Shown one piece after another: positions 9,032-17,054 of a DNA stretch of 64,000 nucleotides. The notes under the pieces are model-generated. The model made no database searches. It saw only the letters and a program-made list of their open reading frames with translations, and was not told where the DNA came from. The DNA is from Nonomuraea turcica (lineage in GTDB: Bacteria > Actinomycetota > Actinomycetes > Streptosporangiales > Streptosporangiaceae): contig NZ_JAUZQF010000014.1 in the NCBI RefSeq assembly GCF_030718205.1, positions 62,001 through 126,000 on the forward strand, in the 5' to 3' direction. Both the position numbers and the translations under genes were made by a program. Numbering within the stretch: position 1 is the first letter of the stretch; every line of letters starts with the position of its first letter.

Positions 9032-9083
9032 TCCGATCTCCTTGACCAAGAAACGGGTGGGGGGTGGTCTTGATCCGCTGCTT

Positions 9084-9177
9084 CTGTGAACGCTCACGGA
9101 CGGATGTGATGAAGACAGGCCAGAAAAACGCCCCTCTAGGGGCAAAGCCGACGTTCTCAGACTGTGAACGTTCACAG
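9084..9177. promoter_or_regulatory. Pair of LacI-type operators upstream of the galactanase gene
   Basis: CTGTGAACGTTCACAG at 9162-9177 is a perfect 16-bp palindrome. A second, imperfect copy, CTGTGAACGCTCACGG, lies at 9084-9099, 78 bp apart centre to centre. Both have the central CG and symmetry of LacI-family sites but differ from the operators at 2167-2198, so they belong to another regulator. They lie 53-146 bp upstream of the galactanase start, suitable for repression by looping. Confidence 0.75.
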
Positions 9178-9314
9178 ATTTTCTTGAGCATGAGGATAAA
9201 GAAGAATCCGGCACGGGGGAAGAGAGAGTTTCGACCTTGTTTCGAGGCGGTGGCTGCCGGGTTTCCCGGCACGCGCTACGGCGCAGACGCGTCGCTTCGT
9301 GTCAGACTGCGGTT

Positions 9315-9830
9315 ATGACCCACACCCATGACGAAGACCCGGCGTGTGAGGTGGCCCACAGTGAGGCTCCCGCAGAGGAGGCCGGGCGGACGCTGGTCGC
9401 CGTCTTCGCCTCCCCGGTGGCCGCCTGCCTGCTGAGGTTCGGTGCCGAGCTCGGCTACCGCACGGTCCTTCTCGAGCCCGATCCCGGGCGTCGCCTCGGC
9501 GGGTTCACGGCGGAGACCGAGATCGGCTCCTACGTCGACGCCACGGCCGATGTGGTGCTCACCGACCATCACCGCGAGGAGATCGGCCCCGTTCTTCGCG
9601 ACCTGCTCAAGTCGCCCGCCCGGTGGATCGGCATCATGGGCAGTCCCCGCCATACCGGGCCACACGTGCAGGCGCTGACCGACCTGGGTGTGCCGCCGGA
9701 GGAGATCGCCCGGGTGCACCGGCCCATCGGGCTCAACATCGGCTCCCGTACTCCTCCTGAGATCGCCCTCGCCACCCTGGCCGGGTTGATCGCCGACCGC
9801 AACGGGCGCCCCGGCGGCTTCGCCTTCTGA
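9315..9830 (+). CDS. XdhC-type Rossmann-domain protein
   Basis: A 171-residue protein that corresponds to the C-terminal Rossmann half of XdhC/CoxI proteins (XdhC_C). It shows the nucleotide-binding opening VAVFASPVAACLLRFGAELG, then LLEPDPGRR, the VLTDHHREE segment, and a late VHRPIGLNIGSRTPPEIALA motif typical of this family. XdhC proteins help insert the sulfurated molybdenum cofactor into xanthine dehydrogenase-type enzymes. The N-terminal XdhC/CoxI domain is absent and no molybdenum hydroxylase genes are nearby, so this is an orphan. The start is ATG 9315; upstream in-frame sequence is the galactanase promoter region. Confidence 0.82.
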   Translation: MTHTHDEDPACEVAHSEAPAEEAGRTLVAVFASPVAACLLRFGAELGYRTVLLEPDPGRRLGGFTAETEIGSYVDATADVVLTDHHREEIGPVLRDLLKSPARWIGIMGSPRHTGPHVQALTDLGVPPEEIARVHRPIGLNIGSRTPPEIALATLAGLIADRNGRPGGFAF

Positions 9831-9839
9831 GGTGTCGTA

Positions 9840-9885
9840 CGCACCGGCGGCGAAGTCGGTCGATGCCGCCGGCCAATCCGGTGCG
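9840..9885 (+). terminator. Possible hairpin terminator after the XdhC-like gene
   Basis: CCGGCGGC (9844-9851) pairs with GCCGCCGG (9865-9872), and an alternative outer pairing CGCACCGG (9840-9847) with CCGGTGCG (9878-9885) is available. It starts 10 bp after the stop codon. There is no T-run, as is common in high-GC actinomycetes, so the call rests on position and stem strength. Confidence 0.45.
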
Positions 9886-10045
9886 CGGAGTTCCCCTCAG
9901 GACGCGTTGCGGGTGTTGATGTCAGCGTTGGGCGATGCCCCTTGCGGGACAGCGACCGTCGCTGGAACGGATGTCCGGTAAGGGCAGGTCGTCTCGACGT
10001 CTCCGATGAGGGCGCCACCTGGGCGCCACTTCGAAAGGAGAGCCG

Positions 10046-10744
10046 ATGTCACACATGCCACAGCAGACCGCGTCCCCGGGAACACGGGACTCCCTGACCG
10101 CTCGTCTGCTGGCCTGCGGCCTGGTTGTCGGCCCGTTGTTCGTGGTGGTGGTTTTGGTGCAGGCGGTCACTCGCGAAGGGTTCGACCTGACGTACCACCC
10201 GATCAGTCTGCTGAGTCTGGGGGAGCGGGGGTGGATTCAGATCGCCGACTTCGTCGTGGCCGGCCTGCTGTGCGTGGCCTTCGCCGTCGGAGTGCGGCGG
10301 ATGCTGGGACGGGGGCGGGGAGGCACGTGGGGACCGCGGCTGATCGCGCTCACCGGCATGGGGATGATCATGGCGGGGGTCTTCACCAGCGATCCGGGCG
10401 CCGGGTTCCCGCCCGGCGCCCCGGCGGGGGCGCCGGCGTCGATGAGCTGGCACGGCATCCTGCACGAGGTCGGTTTCGCCGTGGTCTCGTTGTCGTGGCT
10501 CGCAGCCTGTTTCGTGCTCCTGCGCCGGTTCGCCGCGCTGAAGCGCCGGGCGTGGGTCGCGGCCTGCGTGCTGGCCCCGGTCGCGGTCGTCGTGCTGGTC
10601 GCGTGGCCTGACCTGGACGGGTTGAGCGTGCGGCTGGTGGTCGCGTCGGCGATGCAGTTCGAGTTCCTGTTCGCCTTGGCGGCGGACCTGCTGCGCAGCC
10701 GTCAGGAACGTGAGAGCAGAGGTGCGTATTCGCTGGGCAGGTGA
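10046..10744 (+). CDS. DUF998-type integral membrane protein
   Basis: A 232-residue membrane protein with about six transmembrane segments, the first being the ACGLVVGPLFVVVVLVQAVT stretch near residue 25. The features HPISLLSLGERGWIQIADF after helix 1 and the small-residue-rich central helices match DUF998 proteins, whose function is unknown. Start ATG 10046 has a strong AAAGGAG site. It is followed tail-to-tail, with a 43-bp overlap, by the DUF2267 gene. No operon partner is visible. Confidence 0.8.
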   Translation: MSHMPQQTASPGTRDSLTARLLACGLVVGPLFVVVVLVQAVTREGFDLTYHPISLLSLGERGWIQIADFVVAGLLCVAFAVGVRRMLGRGRGGTWGPRLIALTGMGMIMAGVFTSDPGAGFPPGAPAGAPASMSWHGILHEVGFAVVSLSWLAACFVLLRRFAALKRRAWVAACVLAPVAVVVLVAWPDLDGLSVRLVVASAMQFEFLFALAADLLRSRQERESRGAYSLGR

Positions 10745-11472
10745 TCCGTCACGTCGAGGAACTCCTCGTGGGGGATGGACTCGCGCAACGTGGTGAAGAC
10801 GGCCAGGGCGTGTTCGCGGGCGGTCTCCGGCGGGACGTCCTCGCGCTCGGCGATCCGGCGTATGAACTCCTCCACCGGCATGCGGGTCGGCTTCACGGTC
10901 ACGCCGCGTTTCAGCGGCGCGTGCAGTTGGACGGGTAGCCGGGTGATCAGGTCCTCGACCTCGCCGGGGGTGATGCGTTCTGCGAGGGTTTCCAGCACCG
11001 CCTCGGTGGCGCGGTGTGCGCCGGCACGGTCAAGGCCGGCGCGTCCGGCCACCGCGTCCAGGAACCGCCCGGCGGGGACGATCTCGATGGGCTGGTGCCG
11101 AGCCTCCGCGAGCAGGGGCGCGAAGTCGTGGGGGAGGTCGGCCGCCAGGTAGGCGATCTCGTCGGGGCTCACGGTCTGCCCCAGAGCCCAGAAGACGGCG
11201 CGGGCGTGCCGATCGGCTGTTTCGAGGTCCACGCCTTCGCGCTCCGCTACGCGGTGGAGGAACTCGTCGGCGTCGAAGGGTTCGGGGGTGCTTTCGGAAT
11301 ACAGCAGCCGCATCATTTCCGGCGGGACCTCGCCCATCAAATCGTGGCTCTGTTCCGTCGACAGCCGCTCGGACAGGGTCTGGAGCGTGGCTTCCACGGC
11401 GCGGCCGGCGGACTCGGCGCCGCCTTGCCCGATCCGCCGGCCCACGATCTTGACGAACTGCTCGTAGTCCAT
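10702..11472 (-). CDS. DUF2267 repeat protein
   Basis: A 256-residue soluble, all-helical protein built from two DUF2267-like units (about residues 1-125 and 130-256). Each unit has a pattern of the type FLxxVAxRxGxxxxxAxRAxxAVLxTLxExIxxxExxDLxxxLP; compare ALGQTVSPDEIAYLAADLP with TLAERITPGEVEDLITRLP. DUF2267 proteins are acidic and widespread in actinomycetes; the function is not known. ATG 11472 follows GGGGGTG and is preferred to a GTG two codons upstream. The 3' end overlaps the end of the convergent membrane-protein gene by 43 bp. Confidence 0.78.
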   Translation of the reverse strand: MDYEQFVKIVGRRIGQGGAESAGRAVEATLQTLSERLSTEQSHDLMGEVPPEMMRLLYSESTPEPFDADEFLHRVAEREGVDLETADRHARAVFWALGQTVSPDEIAYLAADLPHDFAPLLAEARHQPIEIVPAGRFLDAVAGRAGLDRAGAHRATEAVLETLAERITPGEVEDLITRLPVQLHAPLKRGVTVKPTRMPVEEFIRRIAEREDVPPETAREHALAVFTTLRESIPHEEFLDVTDHLPSEYAPLLSRS

Positions 11473-11504
11473 GTCCACCCCCGTACCGGTCAGCTACCCC
11501 GGAA

Positions 11505-11531
11505 GGGGCGCGGGCGTACCACCCGCGCCCC
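11505..11531 (-). terminator. Hairpin terminator of the subtilase gene
   Basis: GGGGCGCGGG (11505-11514) and CCCGCGCCCC (11522-11531) form a perfect 10-bp GC stem with a 7-base loop. It begins 16 bp beyond the stop codon of the large reverse-strand protease gene and upstream of the next reverse gene, so it probably ends the protease transcript. Confidence 0.7.
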
Positions 11532-11546
11532 TGATGCTTCGGCGGC

Positions 11547-14500
11547 CTACCGCTTGACCGTGAAGTGCCCGGTGAGCGGCCCCAGGCCGACGGTGTACGT
11601 GCCGGGTTCGGCGCGCCGCACGTCGAAGGAGACCCAGGTGCCGCGGCCGGCCCGCACGGGGATGCCGCGCCGCTGGTCCACCTCGCCGTCGACGCGCAGC
11701 ACGGCCGCGTACTCGCCGTCCTGTTCGCCCACGTTCTTCACCCACGCCTGGACCCGCACCCGGCCGGAGCGCGAGACCTCGGGCGTCACGTCCAGGTCGC
11801 TCACCGCGAACAGCGCCTCGGGACCGGCGACGCGGTCGTGCAGGAACACGTCGCTGCGCCGGTTGGTGTCGCCTTCGACGAGGTTGGCCGAGGTGCTCTC
11901 GTACACCACGTACCGGCCGTCGTCGCTGATCGACGGCAGGTCGGACCAGCCGTCGCCGTCGGCGCCCTTCGGCCCGGCCGAGAGGCGTTCGGTGACGCCG
12001 GTCGCGAGGTTGCGGACGAACACGTCGTTGAACCGGTTCGTGTCGCCGGCGACCAGCTTGGCCGAGTCGCTGTAGAAGGCGACCGTCCGGCCGTCGGCGC
12101 TGAGGTTGGGGGCGAAGGGCATGCCGTCGGCCTCACTGCCGTCGGCGGCCACCGACACCAGCTCGGAGGTGTGCGTGGTCAGGTCGTGCACGTACAGCTG
12201 GCCGAGGCCCACGCCGTTGCTGAAGGCGACGTGCCGGCCGCCGGCGCTGATCACCGGCCCAGTGGTGGGCGTGTCCGGGTGCGGGCCCGTGACACGCTCC
12301 ACCGTGCCGGTCTGCCGGTCGCGGACGAAGACGTCGATCACGCCGTTGGAGTCCCCGGGCACCACGGTGGAGGCGTCGCTCTGGAAGGCGACGTACCGGC
12401 CGTCGGCGCTGATCGTGGCCTCGCGGGAGTGCCCGTCGAGCTGGCTGCCGTCCGCCGCGGCGGAGATCCGCTCGGTGGTACCCGTCTGGCGGTCGCGGAC
12501 GAACACGTCGGTGCGGTCGTTCGTGTCGCCGGCCACCAGGTTGGCCGCGTCGCTGATGAACACCGCGAAGCGGCCGTCGCCGCTGAGGCGCGGCGAGCCG
12601 GACAGTCCGTCCCCCTGGACGCCCTCGGACGACACCGAGACCCGCTCGGTCGTCCCGGTCTGCCGGTCGTGGACGAACGCGTCGGTCTGCCCGTTCGTGT
12701 CCCCGGGAACGAGGTTCGTCGCTCCGCTGTTGAAGCCGGCGAAGCGGCCGTTCCCGCTGATCGTCGGCGACAGCGAGAAACCGTCGGCCAGGCCGCCGCC
12801 GGACGGCACCGAGACCCGCTCGGTCGTCCTGGTACGGAGGTCTGTGGCGAAGATGTCCAGCTCGCCGTTGGTGTCGCCGTCGCCCAGGTTGGAGGCCGGG
12901 CTGGCGAAGACGACCACGCTGCCGTCGCCGCTCAGCTCCGGCCACCACGCGTCGCTGTTGGGCTGCCGCCCGTCCGAGCCCAGCGACACCCGCTCGGTGG
13001 CGGGCCGCCGCGGCAGCGTCAGGTCGGCGGTCCTGCTGCCCACGGAGGTCTGTACGGGCTCCGACCTGGACACGCCGGGGGCGTGCGCGGCGATCCGGTA
13101 ATCGCCGTCGGGGACGTTCTCGATCACGTACCGGCCGTCCCTGTTCGTCGTCGCGGCCAACTGGTCGGGCACGTCGAGCACCGTCACCGTGGCACCGGGC
13201 ACGCTCGCCCCGGTCGGGCCGTACACCACCCGCCCCGAGATCGTGCCCCACCGCGTGCGCTCCATGGCCAGGCGCACGCCGGAGAGACGGTCGGCGACGA
13301 CGCGCACGGTGGCGCTCCGCTGCTTGTAGCCGAACCTGGACAGTGTCAGCTCGTGCGTGCCGACGGGCAGCCGCAGCTCGAAGTGGCCGTCCGCGCCCGT
13401 CTGGACGGCCCGGCCGTCCGCCCTGGCGACCGTCACGCCTGCCAGCGGGCGGCGGGTGCGTTCGTCGGTGACCGTGCCCTGCACGCCACTCTTGAGCGCC
13501 GCCTCTGCGACGGCGGCGTAGGCGTCGATGCGGCCGTGGCCGACGCGCGGGTTCGGGCGGGCGCCGTAGCGGTCGTCGGAGACCGACGTGCCCGCCAGGA
13601 TCTCCAGCGCCGCGTCCACGCCCAGGTCCGGGCGGGCCTCGCGCATGAGGGCGACCGTGCCCGCCACGTGCGGGGTCGCCATCGAGGTGCCGTCCAGCAT
13701 GCCGTACGCGCCGCCGGGCAGGGCCGACAGCACGTCCACGCCGGGCGCCGACACATCCGGTACGACGTACGAGTCCGGCCACTCGGCGGGCGCGGCGAAC
13801 CAGTCGTCTCGCTTGACCACGCCGCCGCAGGAGAACTCCGGCACCTCGTCGTTGACATCGGTCGCGCCCACGGACACCGCCTCATGCACGTTGCCCGGGC
13901 TGCCGGACTGTCCCGGCGCGCAGTCGTTGCCGATGGCGAAGGCGGGGAACGCGCCGGCGAGGTAGATGTTCCTGGTCGGCTCGATCAGCTCGTCGGCGTA
14001 CCCCTCGGCGCCCAGCGACATGTTGATCACGTCGGCCGGCCGGCCCGCGGGGGTGCCGTCGGCCGCGTACGGGGCCAGCGCCCACTGCATGCCGGCGACC
14101 ACCTGGGCGAGCGTGCCCCGGCCGCCGGGGATGACCAGCCCGGCCATCAGCTCGGCGCCGGGCGCCACGCCGATCTGCGTGCCGGAGGCGTTCCCGCCCG
14201 CGATCGTGCCCGCCACGTGCGTGCCGTGGTAGCTGCTGTCATGCGGCTCGGTCGCCACCGGCTTGCCGTCCGGGCCGAACTCGATCCAGCCGCCCGGATG
14301 CTTCGGGTCCGCCGCGTCGGCGCTGACGAGCCTGCCCTTCAGGTCGGGGTGGCCGACGTCGACGCCGGTGTCCAGCACCGCGACGCGTACGCCCTTGCCG
14401 GTGAGGCCGCGCTCGCCCCGCACCCGGTCGGCGCCGATCTTGGCGATGCCCCAGGTCGTGGCCTCAGCTGCGGTAGCTGTGCTCTTCTCTGGTTCGGGTG

Positions 14501-14942
14501 CGGTGAGGGTGAAGTTCGGGATGATCCGGTCGACCAGGTCGAGCGCCGCCAGCGCCTCCAGGGTGTCGGGCGTGGCGCGCACCAAGACCATGTTCTTCAG
14601 CCAGAACGTGTTGAGCACCTGGTCGCCGCGCGATTCGACGAGCTGGACGACAGGGTCCTGGGTGGCCTCGGCGCTCGCGGCCAGCTCGGCCCGCGCGGCG
14701 GCTCGGCTCTGCGAGCCGTCCAGCGTGGGCGGTGGGGTGCGCAGGACCACGGCGGCTTCGACGCGTCCGCTTCTCAGCTGCGCGGTCAGCTTGGGGTCGA
14801 TCTTCGGGCCCGGCTTCGGATCCGTGCTCGCGGCCGCCGCGATGTGGGGCGTCACCAGCATGCCGAGCAGGACAGCCGATAAGACGCATAAGAGGGCGGA
14901 AAGCAGCAGGCGTCTGGGGGATCGGCGAGGGGATGGCGGCAT
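11547..14942 (-). CDS. Large secreted S8 subtilase with regulatory-like and WD40-like beta-propeller domains
   Basis: A 1131-residue secreted serine protease; ATG 14942 follows GGAG. Order: signal peptide (1-38, ending near AAAA), propeptide-like region (about 50-150), S8 catalytic domain with Asp191 (VAVLDTGVD), His239 (HGTHVAG), oxyanion Asn339 (IGND) and Ser420 (DGTSMATPHVAG), two carboxypeptidase-regulatory-like beta domains (about 487-655), then six to seven WD40-like/PD40 repeats with the theme ISGDGRxVAF...VxGDTNxxxDVFV (about 660-1020), and a CARDB-like C-terminal domain. All catalytic residues are present. The propeller may bind substrate or cell-wall partners (inference). It is divergent from a regulator gene at 15078 and ends in a strong hairpin. 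Confidence 0.92.
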   Translation of the reverse strand: MPPSPRRSPRRLLLSALLCVLSAVLLGMLVTPHIAAAASTDPKPGPKIDPKLTAQLRSGRVEAAVVLRTPPPTLDGSQSRAAARAELAASAEATQDPVVQLVESRGDQVLNTFWLKNMVLVRATPDTLEALAALDLVDRIIPNFTLTAPEPEKSTATAAEATTWGIAKIGADRVRGERGLTGKGVRVAVLDTGVDVGHPDLKGRLVSADAADPKHPGGWIEFGPDGKPVATEPHDSSYHGTHVAGTIAGGNASGTQIGVAPGAELMAGLVIPGGRGTLAQVVAGMQWALAPYAADGTPAGRPADVINMSLGAEGYADELIEPTRNIYLAGAFPAFAIGNDCAPGQSGSPGNVHEAVSVGATDVNDEVPEFSCGGVVKRDDWFAAPAEWPDSYVVPDVSAPGVDVLSALPGGAYGMLDGTSMATPHVAGTVALMREARPDLGVDAALEILAGTSVSDDRYGARPNPRVGHGRIDAYAAVAEAALKSGVQGTVTDERTRRPLAGVTVARADGRAVQTGADGHFELRLPVGTHELTLSRFGYKQRSATVRVVADRLSGVRLAMERTRWGTISGRVVYGPTGASVPGATVTVLDVPDQLAATTNRDGRYVIENVPDGDYRIAAHAPGVSRSEPVQTSVGSRTADLTLPRRPATERVSLGSDGRQPNSDAWWPELSGDGSVVVFASPASNLGDGDTNGELDIFATDLRTRTTERVSVPSGGGLADGFSLSPTISGNGRFAGFNSGATNLVPGDTNGQTDAFVHDRQTGTTERVSVSSEGVQGDGLSGSPRLSGDGRFAVFISDAANLVAGDTNDRTDVFVRDRQTGTTERISAAADGSQLDGHSREATISADGRYVAFQSDASTVVPGDSNGVIDVFVRDRQTGTVERVTGPHPDTPTTGPVISAGGRHVAFSNGVGLGQLYVHDLTTHTSELVSVAADGSEADGMPFAPNLSADGRTVAFYSDSAKLVAGDTNRFNDVFVRNLATGVTERLSAGPKGADGDGWSDLPSISDDGRYVVYESTSANLVEGDTNRRSDVFLHDRVAGPEALFAVSDLDVTPEVSRSGRVRVQAWVKNVGEQDGEYAAVLRVDGEVDQRRGIPVRAGRGTWVSFDVRRAEPGTYTVGLGPLTGHFTVKR

Positions 14943-15077
14943 GACGCTCCTTCGTTCAGGTGCCGCGAGGGACTGCTGCTGATGAACGCTGACATTTCCG
15001 GCCATTCCCTGACAAGATCAGTGGGTGACGACTTTCTGTCATGTGACGTAAACCCGACAGGAAGGGGGAGGGCGGCC

Positions 15078-16064
15078 GTGCTGGAGGCGATAGGTCTCGA
15101 ACCTCAGGACGAGGAGGTGTACGACGCGCTCGTCCGGCGTACCCAAGCCACGGTGACGGAGATCGTCCACGACTGCCATCTCCCCGCGTCGGCCGCCAGG
15201 CGCATCCTGCAGTCGCTGGTCGAGCTCGGCCTGGCCACCCGCTCGACCGGGCGGCCCGTGCGCTACGTTGCCGTCTCGCCCGACAGCAGCCTGGAGGCCA
15301 TCCTGCGCGAGCGGGAACGCCAGCTGGACGGGGTCCGTACGCACATCAGGGCGCTCATGGACGTCTACCGCGCCAGCACTCGTTTCGCCCATCCCGGCGA
15401 GCTGATCGAGGTGATCTCGGGGCGCGACGAGGTCAACCACCGGTGGGTGCAGCTGCAGCAGGACACCCGATTCCAGATGCGCGGGTTCGACCGGCCGCCG
15501 TACGCCGACCCGCAGGAGCACACCGAGTCCAACCCGATCGAGCTCCAACTCCTCAAACGGGGCGTCAAGTACCGCGTGATCTACGACACCAGCGTGCTGG
15601 AGCTGCCCGGCTGGCTGGAGGACGTCACGGCCGGGATGCGGCACGGTGAACAGGCCAGGATCGCCGCGGACCTGCCGATGAAGCTGGCCATCTCCGACGA
15701 CCGGCTGGCGATCATCCCGTTGCTGCGGGCCGGGGACAGCGTGGTCGCCGCGTCGTACCTGATCCACGCGTCGCCGCTGCTCGACGCGCTGGTCGCGTTG
15801 TTCGAGGCGGTGTGGGAGCGCAGCGTGCCGGTCCGGCTGACCGGGTCGGGTGCGGAGCCGGCGCCCGAGGGCGGGGAGTTGTCACGGGAGGAGGAGCGGC
15901 TGCTCACGCTGCTGGCGTCGGGGGCGACCGACAAGGCCGCCGGGCGGGCGTTGGGGTGGAGCGAACGTACGGTGCAGCGGCACATCACCAAGCTGATGCG
16001 CCGCCTCGGAGCGCGAACCCGCTTCCAGGTCGCGATGGAGGCCACCCGCCGCGGCTGGATCTGA
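15078..16064 (+). CDS. TrmB-like/LuxR-type transcriptional regulator
   Basis: A 328-residue regulator. The N-terminus is a TrmB-like winged helix (LEAIGLEPQDEEVYDALVRR, then a second helix pair to about residue 75). A middle region (80-250) resembles the phospholipase-D-like effector fold of TrmB-type proteins, and the C-terminus is a LuxR-type helix-turn-helix (EERLLTLLASGATDKAAGRA, then SERTVQRHITKLMRRLGA). GTG 15078 follows GGGGGAGG; ATG 14982 upstream lacks a site and lies in the divergent promoter of the protease. Being divergent from the subtilase gene, it is the obvious candidate to regulate it, but no operator is evident to me. Confidence 0.82.
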   Translation: MLEAIGLEPQDEEVYDALVRRTQATVTEIVHDCHLPASAARRILQSLVELGLATRSTGRPVRYVAVSPDSSLEAILRERERQLDGVRTHIRALMDVYRASTRFAHPGELIEVISGRDEVNHRWVQLQQDTRFQMRGFDRPPYADPQEHTESNPIELQLLKRGVKYRVIYDTSVLELPGWLEDVTAGMRHGEQARIAADLPMKLAISDDRLAIIPLLRAGDSVVAASYLIHASPLLDALVALFEAVWERSVPVRLTGSGAEPAPEGGELSREEERLLTLLASGATDKAAGRALGWSERTVQRHITKLMRRLGARTRFQVAMEATRRGWI

Positions 16065-16125
16065 CACGCCCACCCCGCCACGCAGAGCGGCGCCGCCGGT
16101 CAGAATATTCGGGATGCCTTGCGGC

Positions 16126-16950
16126 CTAGCCGTCACGCAGGCCCGCGAACAGGTCCTCCTCGTGGTCGGGGACGCTCACCTTGCTCAGCACCCGCTCGAA
16201 CGCCTCATGCGAGAACGCCTGCTCCTGGGCCTCCTGCGGCATGCGGAACAGGAAGATGTTCTCCCCCTGGCTTTCGTGGGCCCTGATCGCCTTGAGCTTG
16301 CGTTCGATGTAGGGCGTGACGTCGACGACGCTCGTGACGCGCTCGTCCGGCGTGCCGAAGTCGTCGGACGGCTCGAAGCCGAGGTCGATCCCGTGCTCGC
16401 GCATCATCTCGAACATGCGCTTGATGGCGGCCCGGGGGATGGCCGTGTAGTAGAACTTGTCGGGGATGCCGGTCGACTCCACCGCCGCGGCCGTGATGCG
16501 GTGGGCCTGGACGTGGTCCGGGTGGCCATATCCGCCGCCGCCCGTCTCGTCGTAGGTCACCACCACCTGGGGGCGGTAGTGCTCCATCAGCGCGGCGAGC
16601 CTGCCCGCGGCCTCCTCGACGGGCACGTTGGCGAACGCGTCGGGATGGCTGTTGGCCGTCCAGCCTTCCATGCCCGAGTCGCGGTAGCCGAGCAGCTCCA
16701 GGTGGTCGATGCCCAGGTGAGCGACCGACTCGCGCAGCTCGGCGAGCCGGCGCGCGGCCACTGCCGCGTCATCGTGCCCCGCCTCGCCCGGTTTGATGCC
16801 GTCCTGGTCATCGCCCTGCTCGCCGTTGGTGCAGGTGACCAGGACCGTGCGGATGCCCTCTTCGGTGTAGCGGGCCAGGATGCCGCCGGTGCTGAGGCAC
16901 TCGTCGTCGGGGTGGGCGTGCACGACCATGAGGGTGAGTTGCCGATCCAT
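16126..16950 (-). CDS. PIG-L family deacetylase (MshB/Mca-like)
   Basis: A 274-residue zinc-dependent amidase/deacetylase. The metal motif HAHPDDE lies at the N-terminus and the second metal histidine in GYGHPDHVQAH. The family includes MshB (mycothiol biosynthesis) and Mca (mycothiol conjugate amidase). The residues after HPDDE (CLSTGG) differ from the SSKGAA of true Mca and the SLTNGA of MshB, so substrate is not assigned and a role in mycothiol or sugar-amide metabolism is only possible. ATG 16950 opens the conserved MDRQLTLMVVHAHPDDE block; 21 residues upstream are dispensable. Confidence 0.85.
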   Translation of the reverse strand: MDRQLTLMVVHAHPDDECLSTGGILARYTEEGIRTVLVTCTNGEQGDDQDGIKPGEAGHDDAAVAARRLAELRESVAHLGIDHLELLGYRDSGMEGWTANSHPDAFANVPVEEAAGRLAALMEHYRPQVVVTYDETGGGGYGHPDHVQAHRITAAAVESTGIPDKFYYTAIPRAAIKRMFEMMREHGIDLGFEPSDDFGTPDERVTSVVDVTPYIERKLKAIRAHESQGENIFLFRMPQEAQEQAFSHEAFERVLSKVSVPDHEEDLFAGLRDG

Positions 16951-17054
16951 GTGCCGAAACACTACCGGTCGCCCCCGACAATCCCGGGCCCGCCCAACCC
17001 TGAACCGCCCCACCCGCTCCGGTGTGGGGTGCGGTCAGGACAGGGCGGCTCAGG

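Noticed and set aside
11565..14882. A 1105-codon forward frame opposite the subtilase gene
   Set aside because: It is the complement of a long GC-rich gene with intact subtilase motifs. The protein is low-complexity in Arg, Gly, Val and His with no family features.
16126..16950. Naming the PIG-L protein Mca or MshB
   Set aside because: The residues after the metal motif (CLSTGG) match neither canonical signature, so only the family is given.
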